Both the position numbers and the translations under genes were made by a program. Shown here piece by piece: positions 9,411-17,201 of a stretch of 64,000 nucleotides of DNA. Every line of letters begins with the position of its first letter. The first letter of the stretch is position 1. The notes under the pieces were generated by a model. It did no database searches. It saw only the letters and a list, made by a program, of their open reading frames with translations, and was not told the DNA's origin. Source of the DNA: Bordetella sp. FB-8 (GTDB lineage: Bacteria; Pseudomonadota; Gammaproteobacteria; Burkholderiales; Burkholderiaceae_B); assembly GCF_000382185.1 (NCBI RefSeq), contig NZ_KB907784.1:992001-1056000 (forward strand), in the 5' to 3' direction.

Positions 9411-9443
9411 GACCCGCGGCGGCCTTGCGGTCGCAGCCGGGTC
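9411..9443 (-). other. Inverted repeat between binding-protein and permease genes
   Basis: Arms GACCCG (9411-9416) and CGGGTC (9438-9443) in the gap between the urtA-like stop and the urtB start. Hairpins at this place in ABC operons often stabilise the binding-protein part of the mRNA or attenuate read-through. It has no T-run and only 6 paired bases, so this is weak evidence. Confidence 0.3.
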
Positions 9444-9455
9444 AACGCAATCCGA

Positions 9456-10745
9456 TCAATAGCCCTTGGGGAACGGATCGGGCATGATGTAGTCGGACGT
9501 GTAGACGATGTCCGCCTGGCCGTCGCTGCGCCATTTGCCGATGCGCAGACGGGTCTTCAGGTGATGGTTGGGCTCGAGATAGATCATGCCTTCGGGTGCG
9601 TCGTAGCTGATCTTGCCGCTTTGCTCGGCCGCCACCACCTTGTCCGTGTCGAAGCTTCCCGCCATCTCGACCGCGGCCTTCCACAGCCACGGCCCTTCGT
9701 AGGCCGCCTGGGTGACGTCGCCGATGGGGGCATCCGCTCCGGCCACCGCCTTGAACTGCTTGACGAATTCCTTGTTGCGCGGCGTATCCAGCGATTCGAA
9801 GTACTTCATCGCGGAATAGAACCCCACGAGGTTTTCGCCGCCGATGCCCTTTGCCTCGTCTTCGGTCACCGACACGGTCAGCAGATTATGGTTCTGCCCG
9901 TTGATGCCCGCGGCCTTGAGCTGCTTGAACCAGGAGACATTGGAGCCGCCGACGACCGCGGCGTAGATCACGTCGGGCTTCTTGAGACGGATCTTGTTGA
10001 TCGTGGAGCCGAAATCGGTGCTGCCCAGCGCCGCATATTCCTCCCCGACGACCTGACCATGCAGAACGCGGGTAATGTATTCGCGCGCCAGCTTCATGAC
10101 GGTGCGCGGCCAGATGTAGTCCGAGCCGATCAGGTAGTAGGTCTTGGCCTTTTTCTTGTCGGCAAACCACTTGAGTCCGGCGAAGACTTGCTGGGTGGCC
10201 TCCTGGCCGGTGTAGACGACATTCTTCGATTGTTCCAGGCCTTCATAGAAGGTCGGGTAGTACAGCAGGCCGTTGTCGCGCTCGAGCACCGGCAGCACGG
10301 CCTTGCGCGAGGCCGACGTCCAGCAGCCGAAGATCGCGGCGACGTGATTTTCCTCGAGCAGTTTCTTGGCTTTCTCGGCGAATGTCGGCCAGTCGGACGC
10401 GCCGTCTTCCTGGATGAACTTGATCTTTCGGCCCAGCACGCCGCCCATCGCGTTGATCTGGTCGATGGCCAGCTTTTCCGCCTCGATCGATCCCGTCTCT
10501 GAAATAGCCATGGTGCCTGTCGACGAATGCAGGATGCCGACGGTCACCTCAGAATCGGTCACCGCGAGCTGGGTGGTATTGACCTTCGCGGTCGGCGGAG
10601 TTTGCGCGTGGGCCATCCCGCCGACGCAAAGCAGAGGAAGGCTGGCAAGCGCCGCCACAAGCGTGCGGCGCACAGGGGAATTCAGGTGGCGCGCGCCCAC
10701 CGCATCTTGAACTGCGACGCCTTTCGGCAGTTTCTTCCTGGACAT
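9456..10745 (-). CDS. urtA: Urea/short-chain amide-binding protein (UrtA/FmdD/AmiC-like)
   Basis: Periplasmic-binding protein of the Leu/Ile/Val superfamily, 429 residues from ATG 10745, where GGGAGAA stands 6-8 nt upstream. The first 45 residues are a signal peptide with an unusually long basic N-region, hydrophobic core 'LVAALASLPLLCVGG' and cleavage near 'AHA-QTPP'. Mature part: 'VGILHSSTGTMAISE', 'LLEENHVAAIFGCWTSASRKAVLPV' and 'ALGSTDFGSTINKI' are characteristic of UrtA/AmiC/FmdD. It is the first gene of the amide operon and sets substrate specificity: urea or short amides, judged by its companions. Confidence 0.92.
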   Translation of the reverse strand: MSRKKLPKGVAVQDAVGARHLNSPVRRTLVAALASLPLLCVGGMAHAQTPPTAKVNTTQLAVTDSEVTVGILHSSTGTMAISETGSIEAEKLAIDQINAMGGVLGRKIKFIQEDGASDWPTFAEKAKKLLEENHVAAIFGCWTSASRKAVLPVLERDNGLLYYPTFYEGLEQSKNVVYTGQEATQQVFAGLKWFADKKKAKTYYLIGSDYIWPRTVMKLAREYITRVLHGQVVGEEYAALGSTDFGSTINKIRLKKPDVIYAAVVGGSNVSWFKQLKAAGINGQNHNLLTVSVTEDEAKGIGGENLVGFYSAMKYFESLDTPRNKEFVKQFKAVAGADAPIGDVTQAAYEGPWLWKAAVEMAGSFDTDKVVAAEQSGKISYDAPEGMIYLEPNHHLKTRLRIGKWRSDGQADIVYTSDYIMPDPFPKGY

Positions 10746-10877
10746 AACAAATTCTCCCGGCTGATAAACGTTGGCCTTTGAAACTCCACAGGTCATGTGC
10801 CGAAGCGGCGACATGGAACGCAGTATGTGTTGGGCCCGCGCATGCGCAAATACGTTGTTTGACATACGCTCGCCCAA
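10746..10877 (-). promoter_or_regulatory. Promoter region of the amide operon, weak sigma-54-like element
   Basis: On the minus strand 'CGGCACATGACCTGT' lies about 45 nt before the start codon. It keeps the GG (-24) and G (-12) of the sigma-54 consensus but departs at three of the defined positions, including the final C. Nitrogen-scavenging operons are often sigma-54 dependent, so the position is sensible. A 10-bp palindrome GCGCATGCGC is nearby. I did not find a convincing sigma-70 promoter. Confidence 0.3.
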
Positions 10878-10880
10878 TTG

Positions 10881-11190
10881 GCGCAGACGTCGATCGCATC
10901 GGTGTCTTATGTTCTGAACAACAAGGAACAGGCCGTCGGTCCGGTCCTGCGCCGGCACGAAGTGCCAACCGTTGTGCTGGAGCGTCGCCTGGACGAGATC
11001 AGCGCCTTAGTGCTTGCGAACCCTTTCGAGCCGGGCACGGGCGGCCTGCTGTCGCCGACGCTGTGCTGCATCGAATCCGATAGTGCAGAAGGGCCGGCGC
11101 GCGGCGGCGCCGCTCCTGGCGAAAGTAGCGGTCCCTTCCTCTTCCGAACCGAGGTTTATGCCGAGCCTTATGCCGCGGGCATGTCAATAG
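10881..11190 (+). pseudogene. Decayed LacI-family regulator remnant
   Basis: The plus-strand frame keeps 'SVSYVLNNKEQ', like the recognition helix region of LacI regulators ('TVSYVLNNK'), then jumps to 'VPTVVLERRLDEIS', which belongs in the ligand-binding domain about 100 residues further on ('IPVVLIDR'). Fragments reminiscent of 'RIACI' ('TLCCIESD') and a late Gly/Ala-rich piece follow. Total length is about 100 codons against about 340 in intact LacI proteins, and no proper start codon exists. It diverges from the amide operon, so it may have been its regulator. The family call rests on two short segments. Confidence 0.5.
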
Positions 11191-11210
11191 GTCAAAAATT
11201 GACCCGTCAA
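11183..11210. promoter_or_regulatory. Cluster of GTCAA half-sites with dyad GGTCAA-AAA-TTGACC
   Basis: A perfect inverted repeat GGTCAAAAATTGACC (11190-11204) is flanked by two more GTCAA copies (11183-11187 and 11206-11210). It looks like an operator for a dimeric regulator, but the nearest plus-strand gene is a remnant and the minus-strand gene ends at 11362. Otherwise the stretch 11191-11361 contains no gene I can support. Confidence 0.4.
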
Positions 11211-11320
11211 AGACGGCCCGCCGCAAGGGGGCGCGACACAGGACCGCCCCGGAAGGAAAAAAGTAACCGTAGGCTGACCGGCTGTGGCTCCATCTCGGGC
11301 CTGCGCGTGCATACCTACCG

Positions 11321-11341
11321 GCGCGGCGATGCACGCCGCGC
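11321..11341 (-). terminator. Hairpin downstream of gabT
   Basis: Perfect 8-bp stem GCGCGGCG/CGCCGCGC with loop ATGCA, 21 bp beyond the gabT stop codon. Strong and well placed, but no T-run follows on the minus strand, so it may be an mRNA 3' stabiliser rather than an intrinsic terminator. Confidence 0.4.
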
Positions 11342-11361
11342 GATCGTGGACCGATTACGGC

Positions 11362-12651
11362 TCAGCGCTTGGCGCGCGCGCGTTCGATCGCGCCGTGCAA
11401 GATGGTCAGCGCTTCCTGGGCCAGATCCAGCGGTGTATTGAGCGGCGCAAGCAGGCGCAGGGTATTGCGGTACACGCCGCACTTGATCACCAGCAGCCCG
11501 CCTTCGCGGCACTGGTCGATCACCGCCTGGGTGAAATCAGCATCCGGCTGGAAGGGATCGCCGTCACGCACGAACTCCAGGCCCAGCATGGCCCCCATGC
11601 CGCGGACCGTGCCTATCTCCTTGAACTCGGCCGCCAATTTATCCAGACCCGCGCGCAGGGTCTGGCCCAGCGCGCGGCTCTTCTCCAGCAGCCGCTCCTG
11701 CTCGAAAACATCGAGTACCGCCAACGCGGCGGCGCAGGCCAGCGGGTTGCCGGCATAGGTGCCGCCCAGGCCGCCCGGCGTGGGGGCGTCCATGATCTGG
11801 GCACGCCCGACCACGCCCGACAAGGGCAGGCCCCCCGCCAAGCTCTTGGCAACGGTCACCAGGTCGGGCTGGATGTCGGCATGCTGGAAGCCGAACATCT
11901 GGCCGGTGCGCCCGAATCCGGCCTGGATTTCGTCGAGAATGAGCAAGATGCCGTGCTTCTCGGTCAGCGCGCGCAGGGCCTGCAGGAACGCCTTGCCGGC
12001 CGGCAGAAAACCGCCGTCGCCCTGCACCGGTTCGAGAATGACGGCGGCTACGCGCTCGGGCAGAATCTGTGTCGCGAACAGGTTGTTCAGCTCACGGATC
12101 GCGTCATCGCTGGAGATGCCGTGATACGGATCGGGATAAGGCGTGTGATAAACCTCGCCTGCAAAAGGCCCGAAATTCTGCCGATACGGCGCACTGAAAC
12201 CGGTCAGCGTCGCGCCCAGCAGCGTGCGGCCGTGAAAGCCGCCGCGAAAGGAAATGATGCCGGGCACATTGCGATAGGCCCGCGCAATTTTGATGGCGTT
12301 CTCGACCGCCTCGGCGCCGGTAGTCACAAGCAGGGTCTTGTAGGGCTCGTCGCCGCCGACCAGCCTGTTGAGCTTGGCAGCCAGATCGACATAGACGTCG
12401 TAGCCGGCGACCTGGAAGGCCGCATGCGAGACGCGCTCGAGCTGCTTGTGCACGGCCGCCACGACCTTCGGGTGGTTGTGGCCGATGTTCTGTACGCCGA
12501 TACCGCCTACGAAGTCGATATAGCGACGCCCCTCGACATCCCAGAGCAGCGAGCCTTGCGCCTTGTCGGCAAAGATGGGGTGCGCGGTGACGAGGCCTTG
12601 CGGCACGTTCTGGACGCGGGATGCGATATAGGCCTGGTTGGTGCGGTTCAT
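11362..12651 (-). CDS. gabT: 4-aminobutyrate aminotransferase-type PLP enzyme
   Basis: 429 residues, class III (omega) aminotransferase. Family landmarks: 'VTTGAEAVENAIKIAR' (phosphate-binding), 'LILDEIQAGFGRTG' (PLP-ring Asp), 'VAKSLAGGLPLSGV' (Schiff-base Lys) and 'GGTYAGNPLACAAALAVL'. These match bacterial GabT (about 425), which transfers the 4-amino group of GABA to 2-oxoglutarate, giving succinate semialdehyde; 5-aminovalerate is a common alternative. Its ATG overlaps the stop of the preceding FAD/Fe-S gene as ATGA. gabD in the same operon takes the product to succinate. Confidence 0.92.
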   Translation of the reverse strand: MNRTNQAYIASRVQNVPQGLVTAHPIFADKAQGSLLWDVEGRRYIDFVGGIGVQNIGHNHPKVVAAVHKQLERVSHAAFQVAGYDVYVDLAAKLNRLVGGDEPYKTLLVTTGAEAVENAIKIARAYRNVPGIISFRGGFHGRTLLGATLTGFSAPYRQNFGPFAGEVYHTPYPDPYHGISSDDAIRELNNLFATQILPERVAAVILEPVQGDGGFLPAGKAFLQALRALTEKHGILLILDEIQAGFGRTGQMFGFQHADIQPDLVTVAKSLAGGLPLSGVVGRAQIMDAPTPGGLGGTYAGNPLACAAALAVLDVFEQERLLEKSRALGQTLRAGLDKLAAEFKEIGTVRGMGAMLGLEFVRDGDPFQPDADFTQAVIDQCREGGLLVIKCGVYRNTLRLLAPLNTPLDLAQEALTILHGAIERARAKR

Positions 12652-15638
12652 TGCAGTATTACCTCGTCGGTAGTGATGCGCGACCTATCGGCCGCGGCAT
12701 GATGAAGGTCCGGGGGAAAGCGCGAAGTCGATTGCGGCGCGTGGGCGGCGTGCTCGGCCAGGACTTCGGCCAGGTGCCGGGCGCGGCGGCCGCTCAGCTT
12801 GCTTATCTGGCTGCGGCAGCTGAAACCGTCGGCCACCAATTCGGCCTGCTCGGGCACTTGCGCCAGCTTGGGCAGCAGTTCGAGTTCGCCGACGCGGCGC
12901 GCCACGGCGGCAGTCTTGGTGTGATAGCCGAAGGCGCCCGCCATGCCGCAGCAGCCGGTATCGAGTACCTTGGCGCCGAGTTTTTTCTCGGCCTGCGCTC
13001 CGCCGCAGGCGCGATGGTGGCAATGCGCGTGCACGTGGGCCTGGGCCGCTTCGGGCAGGCGCAGGCCCGCCTCGCTGGCAAACTCGGCCATGGTGCGGGT
13101 CAGGCTGGCCAGGCGCGCCGCGCGCGGATCGTGCGCCAGCAATGCGGCCATCTCGTCGCGAAAGACCGACAGGCAGCTGGGTTCGAGTACCAGCACGGGC
13201 ACACCGGCGGCCAGGGGCTCGGCCAGCAGATCCAGTATCTCCAGCAGATTTCCGCGCGCCTGGTCCAGCAGGCCGGAATCGTAGAATGGGCGGCCGCAGC
13301 ACACGTGCCGCTCGGTCAGGCGCGGCCGGTAGCCGGCGGCCTGCACGACCGTCACGGCGGCCTGCAGCACGTGCGGCGTGAACCCGTTGTTGAAAGTGTC
13401 AGTCCAGACGATAACGTCCTTGGCGCCATAGGCCTGGCGATCGGCTTGCAGAGTCCGCGCTGCCAGCATGCGGCGAAAGGCCTTGCCCGCAATCCTGGGA
13501 AAGGCCACGTCGGCGGCCAGGCCGAATACCTTGCCCGCGCGCCGCAGCAGTGCGTTTCCCAGCACGCCATTGACCAGGCCGCTGAGGCGCGTGGCGGCAG
13601 GCAGCCACTGACCCAGCCGGCCGACCATCGCGTCCATGGGCGCGCGCAGCCGGTTCTCGTAATAACGATGGAGGAATTCGCTGCGGTACTTGGGTATGTC
13701 CACATGCGTGGGGCAGTCGTTCTTGCACCCCTTGCACGACAGGCACAAGTCCATGGAGTCCTTGACCGCGCGGGCATCCGCGTCCTGCGCGATCAGGCCG
13801 CCGTTGAGCAGTTCGAAGAACAGACGCGCCCGGCCGCGCGTAGAGTAGCTTTCCTCGCGCGTGGCCTTGAAGCTCGGGCACATGGTGCCGCCGTCGAGCG
13901 CGCGGCACTTGCCCATGCCGATGCAACGCTCGGTTTCCCGGGCATAGCCGGTGCCGGGTTCCTCACCCATGGGATAGGTGAACAGGCTGCGGACCTGCGG
14001 CGGGCGATAGTCCGGCCCCATGCGCAGATTGGCGTGCGCCGGCATGGCATCGATGAGTTTGCCGGGATTCATCAATCCGGCCGGATCCCACAGGCCTTTG
14101 AATTCCCGGAAAGCCTGCATCAGCCGCGGCGAGAACATGAGGTGTAGGAATTCGCCCTTGGCCTGGCCGTCGCCGTGCTCGCCCGAAAGCGAGCCCTGGT
14201 ACTTGACGACCAGGGCGGCGGCCTCGGCGAGAAAAGCGCGCCAGTCCTGCACGCCGCGCCTGGAGCGCAGATCGAAGGTGATGCGGGAATGGATGCAGCC
14301 ATCGCCGAAGTGGCCGTACATATTGGTCTTGTAGCCGTAGCGTTGGACCAGCGCGGAGAACTCGCGCAGATACTTGCCCAGCAGGGCGGGCTCCACCGCG
14401 GCATCCTCCCAGCCGACGGTAGGGTCGGGCTGGCCATTCACGCGCGAGAGGGAGGTGGCCGAGGCCCCGGTTTCGCGTAGGGTCCACAGGCGATTGATCA
14501 ACGAGGCCTCGTCCACCAGCCGCGCGCGCGGCCGGCTGTCCAGGCCGCGCGCCACAGCCATGGCGGCCTGCGCCTGGGCCAGTGCCTGGGCGCGGTCGTT
14601 CGCGCCGAACTCGACCAGCAGCCACGCCTTGCCTTCGGGCAGCTCGGCGATGTCATCGAGCTTGAGGCCCAGTTCCTTCAGGCCGCCGACGATGCCATGG
14701 TCCAGGCCTTCCATGGCGATGGCCCCCAGGGGCAGCAGGTCCGGCACGCTGTCGGCGGCATCGAAGATCGTGTCAAAGCCCAACACCACCAGTACCCGCT
14801 GCGCCCGACCTTCTACCAAGGTGGTCTCGGCGCGCAGCACCGTGGCGCAGGTGCCTTCGGAGCCGACCAGCGCGCGGGCGATGTTAAAGCCGTTCTCGGG
14901 CAGCAGCTGATCCAGGTTGTAGCCCGACACGCGGCGCTTGAGTTTTGGAAAACCTTGCCGGATGTCCTCGGCGTAGCGCGTGACTAGTTCCTTGAGGCCA
15001 CGCACGATACGCGCCCGCTCGCCGCCGGCGGCCAAGTGCTCGGCATACCCGTCCGGGTCTGTCGGGCCGACCCAGAAGCTCTCGCCCGTAATGGTCAGCA
15101 CTTGCAAGCGCTCGATGTTCTCGACCGTCTTGCCTGCCATGACCGAGTGCGCACCGCAGGAGTTGTTGCCTATCATGCCGCCCAGCGTGCAGCGGCTATG
15201 CGTGGCGGGGTCGGGACCGAAGGTCAGGCCATGATCGGCGGCGGCCTTCTTGAGCTGGTCGCAAATCACCCCGGGCTGCACGCGGGCCACGCCGCGCAGT
15301 GCGTCGATGTGTTCGATGGCGTTCAGATACTTGGAGTGATCGATGCAGACGGCCTCGTTGACCGCCTGCCCGCACATGGACGTGCCCGCGCCGCGCGGCA
15401 GCACAGCAATGCCCAGTTCGCCGCAGGCACGCACGGCAGCTTCCAGATCCCGCATGCTGCGCGGGATCACCACACCCAGTGGCAGCTGCCGATAGTTGGA
15501 GGCCTCCGAGGCGTAGAGCGCGCGGCTGGCGGCGTCGAAACGCAGCTCCGCCGTGGTCCGGGATTGCAGACGGCTGCGCAGCTGCAAGAGCAGGTTGAGG
15601 TCGCCCTTGACGCCGCCCTGATTCAAGACCGTGGACAT
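12648..15638 (-). CDS. Large FAD/Fe-S dehydrogenase (D-2-hydroxyglutarate dehydrogenase YdiJ-like)
   Basis: 996 residues from ATG 15638, 7 nt after the gabD stop; an upstream in-frame start would overlap gabD. Order: PCMH-type FAD-binding domain (about 40-260, 'PRGAGTSMCGQAVNE', 'GGMIGNNSCGAHSV'), FAD-oxidase C-terminal domain (about 270-540, 'YGHFGDGCIHSR', 'GEHGDGQAKGEF'), two 4Fe-4S motifs ('CIGMGKC...MCP' and 'CLSCKGCKNDCP'), then CCG-type cysteine domains ('CCGRPFYDSG', 'GCCGMAGAFGYH'). Length and layout match E. coli YdiJ (1018), a D-2-hydroxyglutarate dehydrogenase; D-lactate or glycolate as substrate is possible. Its place between gabD and gabT suggests it oxidises a 2-hydroxyacid linked to the GabT cosubstrate 2-oxoglutarate. 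Confidence 0.85.
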   Translation of the reverse strand: MSTVLNQGGVKGDLNLLLQLRSRLQSRTTAELRFDAASRALYASEASNYRQLPLGVVIPRSMRDLEAAVRACGELGIAVLPRGAGTSMCGQAVNEAVCIDHSKYLNAIEHIDALRGVARVQPGVICDQLKKAAADHGLTFGPDPATHSRCTLGGMIGNNSCGAHSVMAGKTVENIERLQVLTITGESFWVGPTDPDGYAEHLAAGGERARIVRGLKELVTRYAEDIRQGFPKLKRRVSGYNLDQLLPENGFNIARALVGSEGTCATVLRAETTLVEGRAQRVLVVLGFDTIFDAADSVPDLLPLGAIAMEGLDHGIVGGLKELGLKLDDIAELPEGKAWLLVEFGANDRAQALAQAQAAMAVARGLDSRPRARLVDEASLINRLWTLRETGASATSLSRVNGQPDPTVGWEDAAVEPALLGKYLREFSALVQRYGYKTNMYGHFGDGCIHSRITFDLRSRRGVQDWRAFLAEAAALVVKYQGSLSGEHGDGQAKGEFLHLMFSPRLMQAFREFKGLWDPAGLMNPGKLIDAMPAHANLRMGPDYRPPQVRSLFTYPMGEEPGTGYARETERCIGMGKCRALDGGTMCPSFKATREESYSTRGRARLFFELLNGGLIAQDADARAVKDSMDLCLSCKGCKNDCPTHVDIPKYRSEFLHRYYENRLRAPMDAMVGRLGQWLPAATRLSGLVNGVLGNALLRRAGKVFGLAADVAFPRIAGKAFRRMLAARTLQADRQAYGAKDVIVWTDTFNNGFTPHVLQAAVTVVQAAGYRPRLTERHVCCGRPFYDSGLLDQARGNLLEILDLLAEPLAAGVPVLVLEPSCLSVFRDEMAALLAHDPRAARLASLTRTMAEFASEAGLRLPEAAQAHVHAHCHHRACGGAQAEKKLGAKVLDTGCCGMAGAFGYHTKTAAVARRVGELELLPKLAQVPEQAELVADGFSCRSQISKLSGRRARHLAEVLAEHAAHAPQSTSRFPPDLHHAAADRSRITTDEVILQ

Positions 15639-15645
15639 TGGCCGA

Positions 15646-17127
15646 TCAATCCAGCTGGCCCTGGCACAGGTATTTGATGTGCATGTATTCCTGCAGGCCG
15701 TGCGTCGAACCTTCGCGACCATAGCCGGAGTCTTTCACGCCGCCAAAGGGCGCCGCTTCGGCCGCCACGGCGCCCTCATTGATGCCGACGATGCCCGACT
15801 CCAGTTCATCGGCCAGGCGCCAGATGCGGCGCACGTCGCGAGAGTAGAAGTAGGCGGCCAGACCGAACGGCGTAGCGTTGGCGGCCGCGATCACATCGGC
15901 TTCGGAGGAAAAGCGCGTGACCGGTGCAATGGGTCCGAAGGTTTCCTCGCACGAACATTGCATCGCGGCATCCACATGGGTCAATACCGTGGGCGCGTAA
16001 TAGTAGGCACCGGCCTTGCCCTCGGGCGACAAGCGCTTGCCGCCCACCACGACTCTGGCGCCGCGCTTGACCGCATCCTGGACATGGCGCTCGATCTTGT
16101 CCACGGCGCGGGCGTTGATCATGGGACCGATCTGCGAGGCCGGATCGGTCGCCGGGCCGACGACCAGGGCGCCGACACGGGCGGCCAGCTTCTGGACGAA
16201 CTCATCGTGCACGGCGTCCTGCACGTAGATGCGGTTGGGGCACACGCAGGTCTGCCCGCCATTGCGGAACTTGGCGGACATCAGCCCGTCGACCGCGGCG
16301 TCGATGTCGGCGTCGTCAAAGACGATAAAGGGCGCGTTGCCGCCCAGCTCCAGCGACAGCTTCTTGAGCGTGTCGGCCGAGCGGCGGGCCAGGTGCTTGC
16401 CCACCGGGGTGGAGCCGGTGAAGGTGATCTTGCGCACGCGCGCATCGTCCAACCACACGTCCACGACTTCGCCGGCCCGCTCGCGCGAGGCCGTGACGAT
16501 GTTGAGCACGCCGGGCGGCACGCCGGCCTGTTCGGCCAGCTTGACCAGGGCCAGCGAAGTCAGCGGCGTATCCTCGGCCGGCTTGCAGACCACGGTGCAG
16601 CCGGCGGCCAGGGCCGGGGCGATCTTGCGGGCGATCATGGCGGCCGGGAAATTCCAGGGCGTGACGGCGGCGATCACGCCCACCGGCTCGCGCAGGGCGA
16701 ACATGCGCCGGCCCGGCACCGGCGCGGGGATGATCTGGCCGTCGGCGCGCGTGGCTTCCTCGGCAAACCATTCCACATAGCTCGCGGCGTAGAGCACTTC
16801 GCCCTTGCCTTCGGCCAGGGGCTTGCCCTGCTCGCTGGAGATCAGGCGGCCCAGATCCTCGATCTGCGCGACGATCAGGTCGTTCCAGCGCTTGATGATC
16901 TGCGCGCGCTGCTTGGCGGGCACTTTGCGCCAGGTCTTGAAGGCCGCATGCGCTGCTTGCAGCGCGGCGCGTGCATCGGCCGCGCCGCTATCGGGCACCT
17001 GGGCGAAGACCTCGCCGGTGGCCGGGTCCGAAACTGGAAACAGACGTTCGTCGTGGGCGGCGACCCAGCGGCCGTCTATGCAGTTGAGGCCGGGCAGCAG
17101 TTCGGAATTCTGAAAAGTAAAATGCAT
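15646..17127 (-). CDS. gabD: Succinate-semialdehyde dehydrogenase, NAD(P)+
   Basis: 493 residues from ATG 17127 (AGGG about 10 nt upstream; the longer frame adds unlikely sequence). Aldehyde dehydrogenase fold: 'AVTPWNFPAAMIARKIAPAL', 'FTGSTPVGK', catalytic Glu in 'LELGGNAPF' and nucleophile Cys in 'NGGQTCVCPNR', whose neighbouring Cys gives the CxC typical of GabD. It converts succinate semialdehyde to succinate and is cotranscribed with the dehydrogenase and gabT downstream. Glutarate semialdehyde is an alternative substrate. Confidence 0.93.
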   Translation of the reverse strand: MHFTFQNSELLPGLNCIDGRWVAAHDERLFPVSDPATGEVFAQVPDSGAADARAALQAAHAAFKTWRKVPAKQRAQIIKRWNDLIVAQIEDLGRLISSEQGKPLAEGKGEVLYAASYVEWFAEEATRADGQIIPAPVPGRRMFALREPVGVIAAVTPWNFPAAMIARKIAPALAAGCTVVCKPAEDTPLTSLALVKLAEQAGVPPGVLNIVTASRERAGEVVDVWLDDARVRKITFTGSTPVGKHLARRSADTLKKLSLELGGNAPFIVFDDADIDAAVDGLMSAKFRNGGQTCVCPNRIYVQDAVHDEFVQKLAARVGALVVGPATDPASQIGPMINARAVDKIERHVQDAVKRGARVVVGGKRLSPEGKAGAYYYAPTVLTHVDAAMQCSCEETFGPIAPVTRFSSEADVIAAANATPFGLAAYFYSRDVRRIWRLADELESGIVGINEGAVAAEAAPFGGVKDSGYGREGSTHGLQEYMHIKYLCQGQLD

Positions 17128-17201
17128 GATGCGCAAACCCTGCAAAAGATGGAAAGAAAGGGACGCGTCCTCGCGTCGGCCCGCAAACCCAGGTCCGCGG
17201 A

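Noticed and set aside
10746..10958. Longer N-terminus for the amide-binding protein
   Set aside because: A good ribosome site precedes ATG 10745, and the signal peptide begins soon after; the extra 71 residues do not resemble secreted-protein starts.
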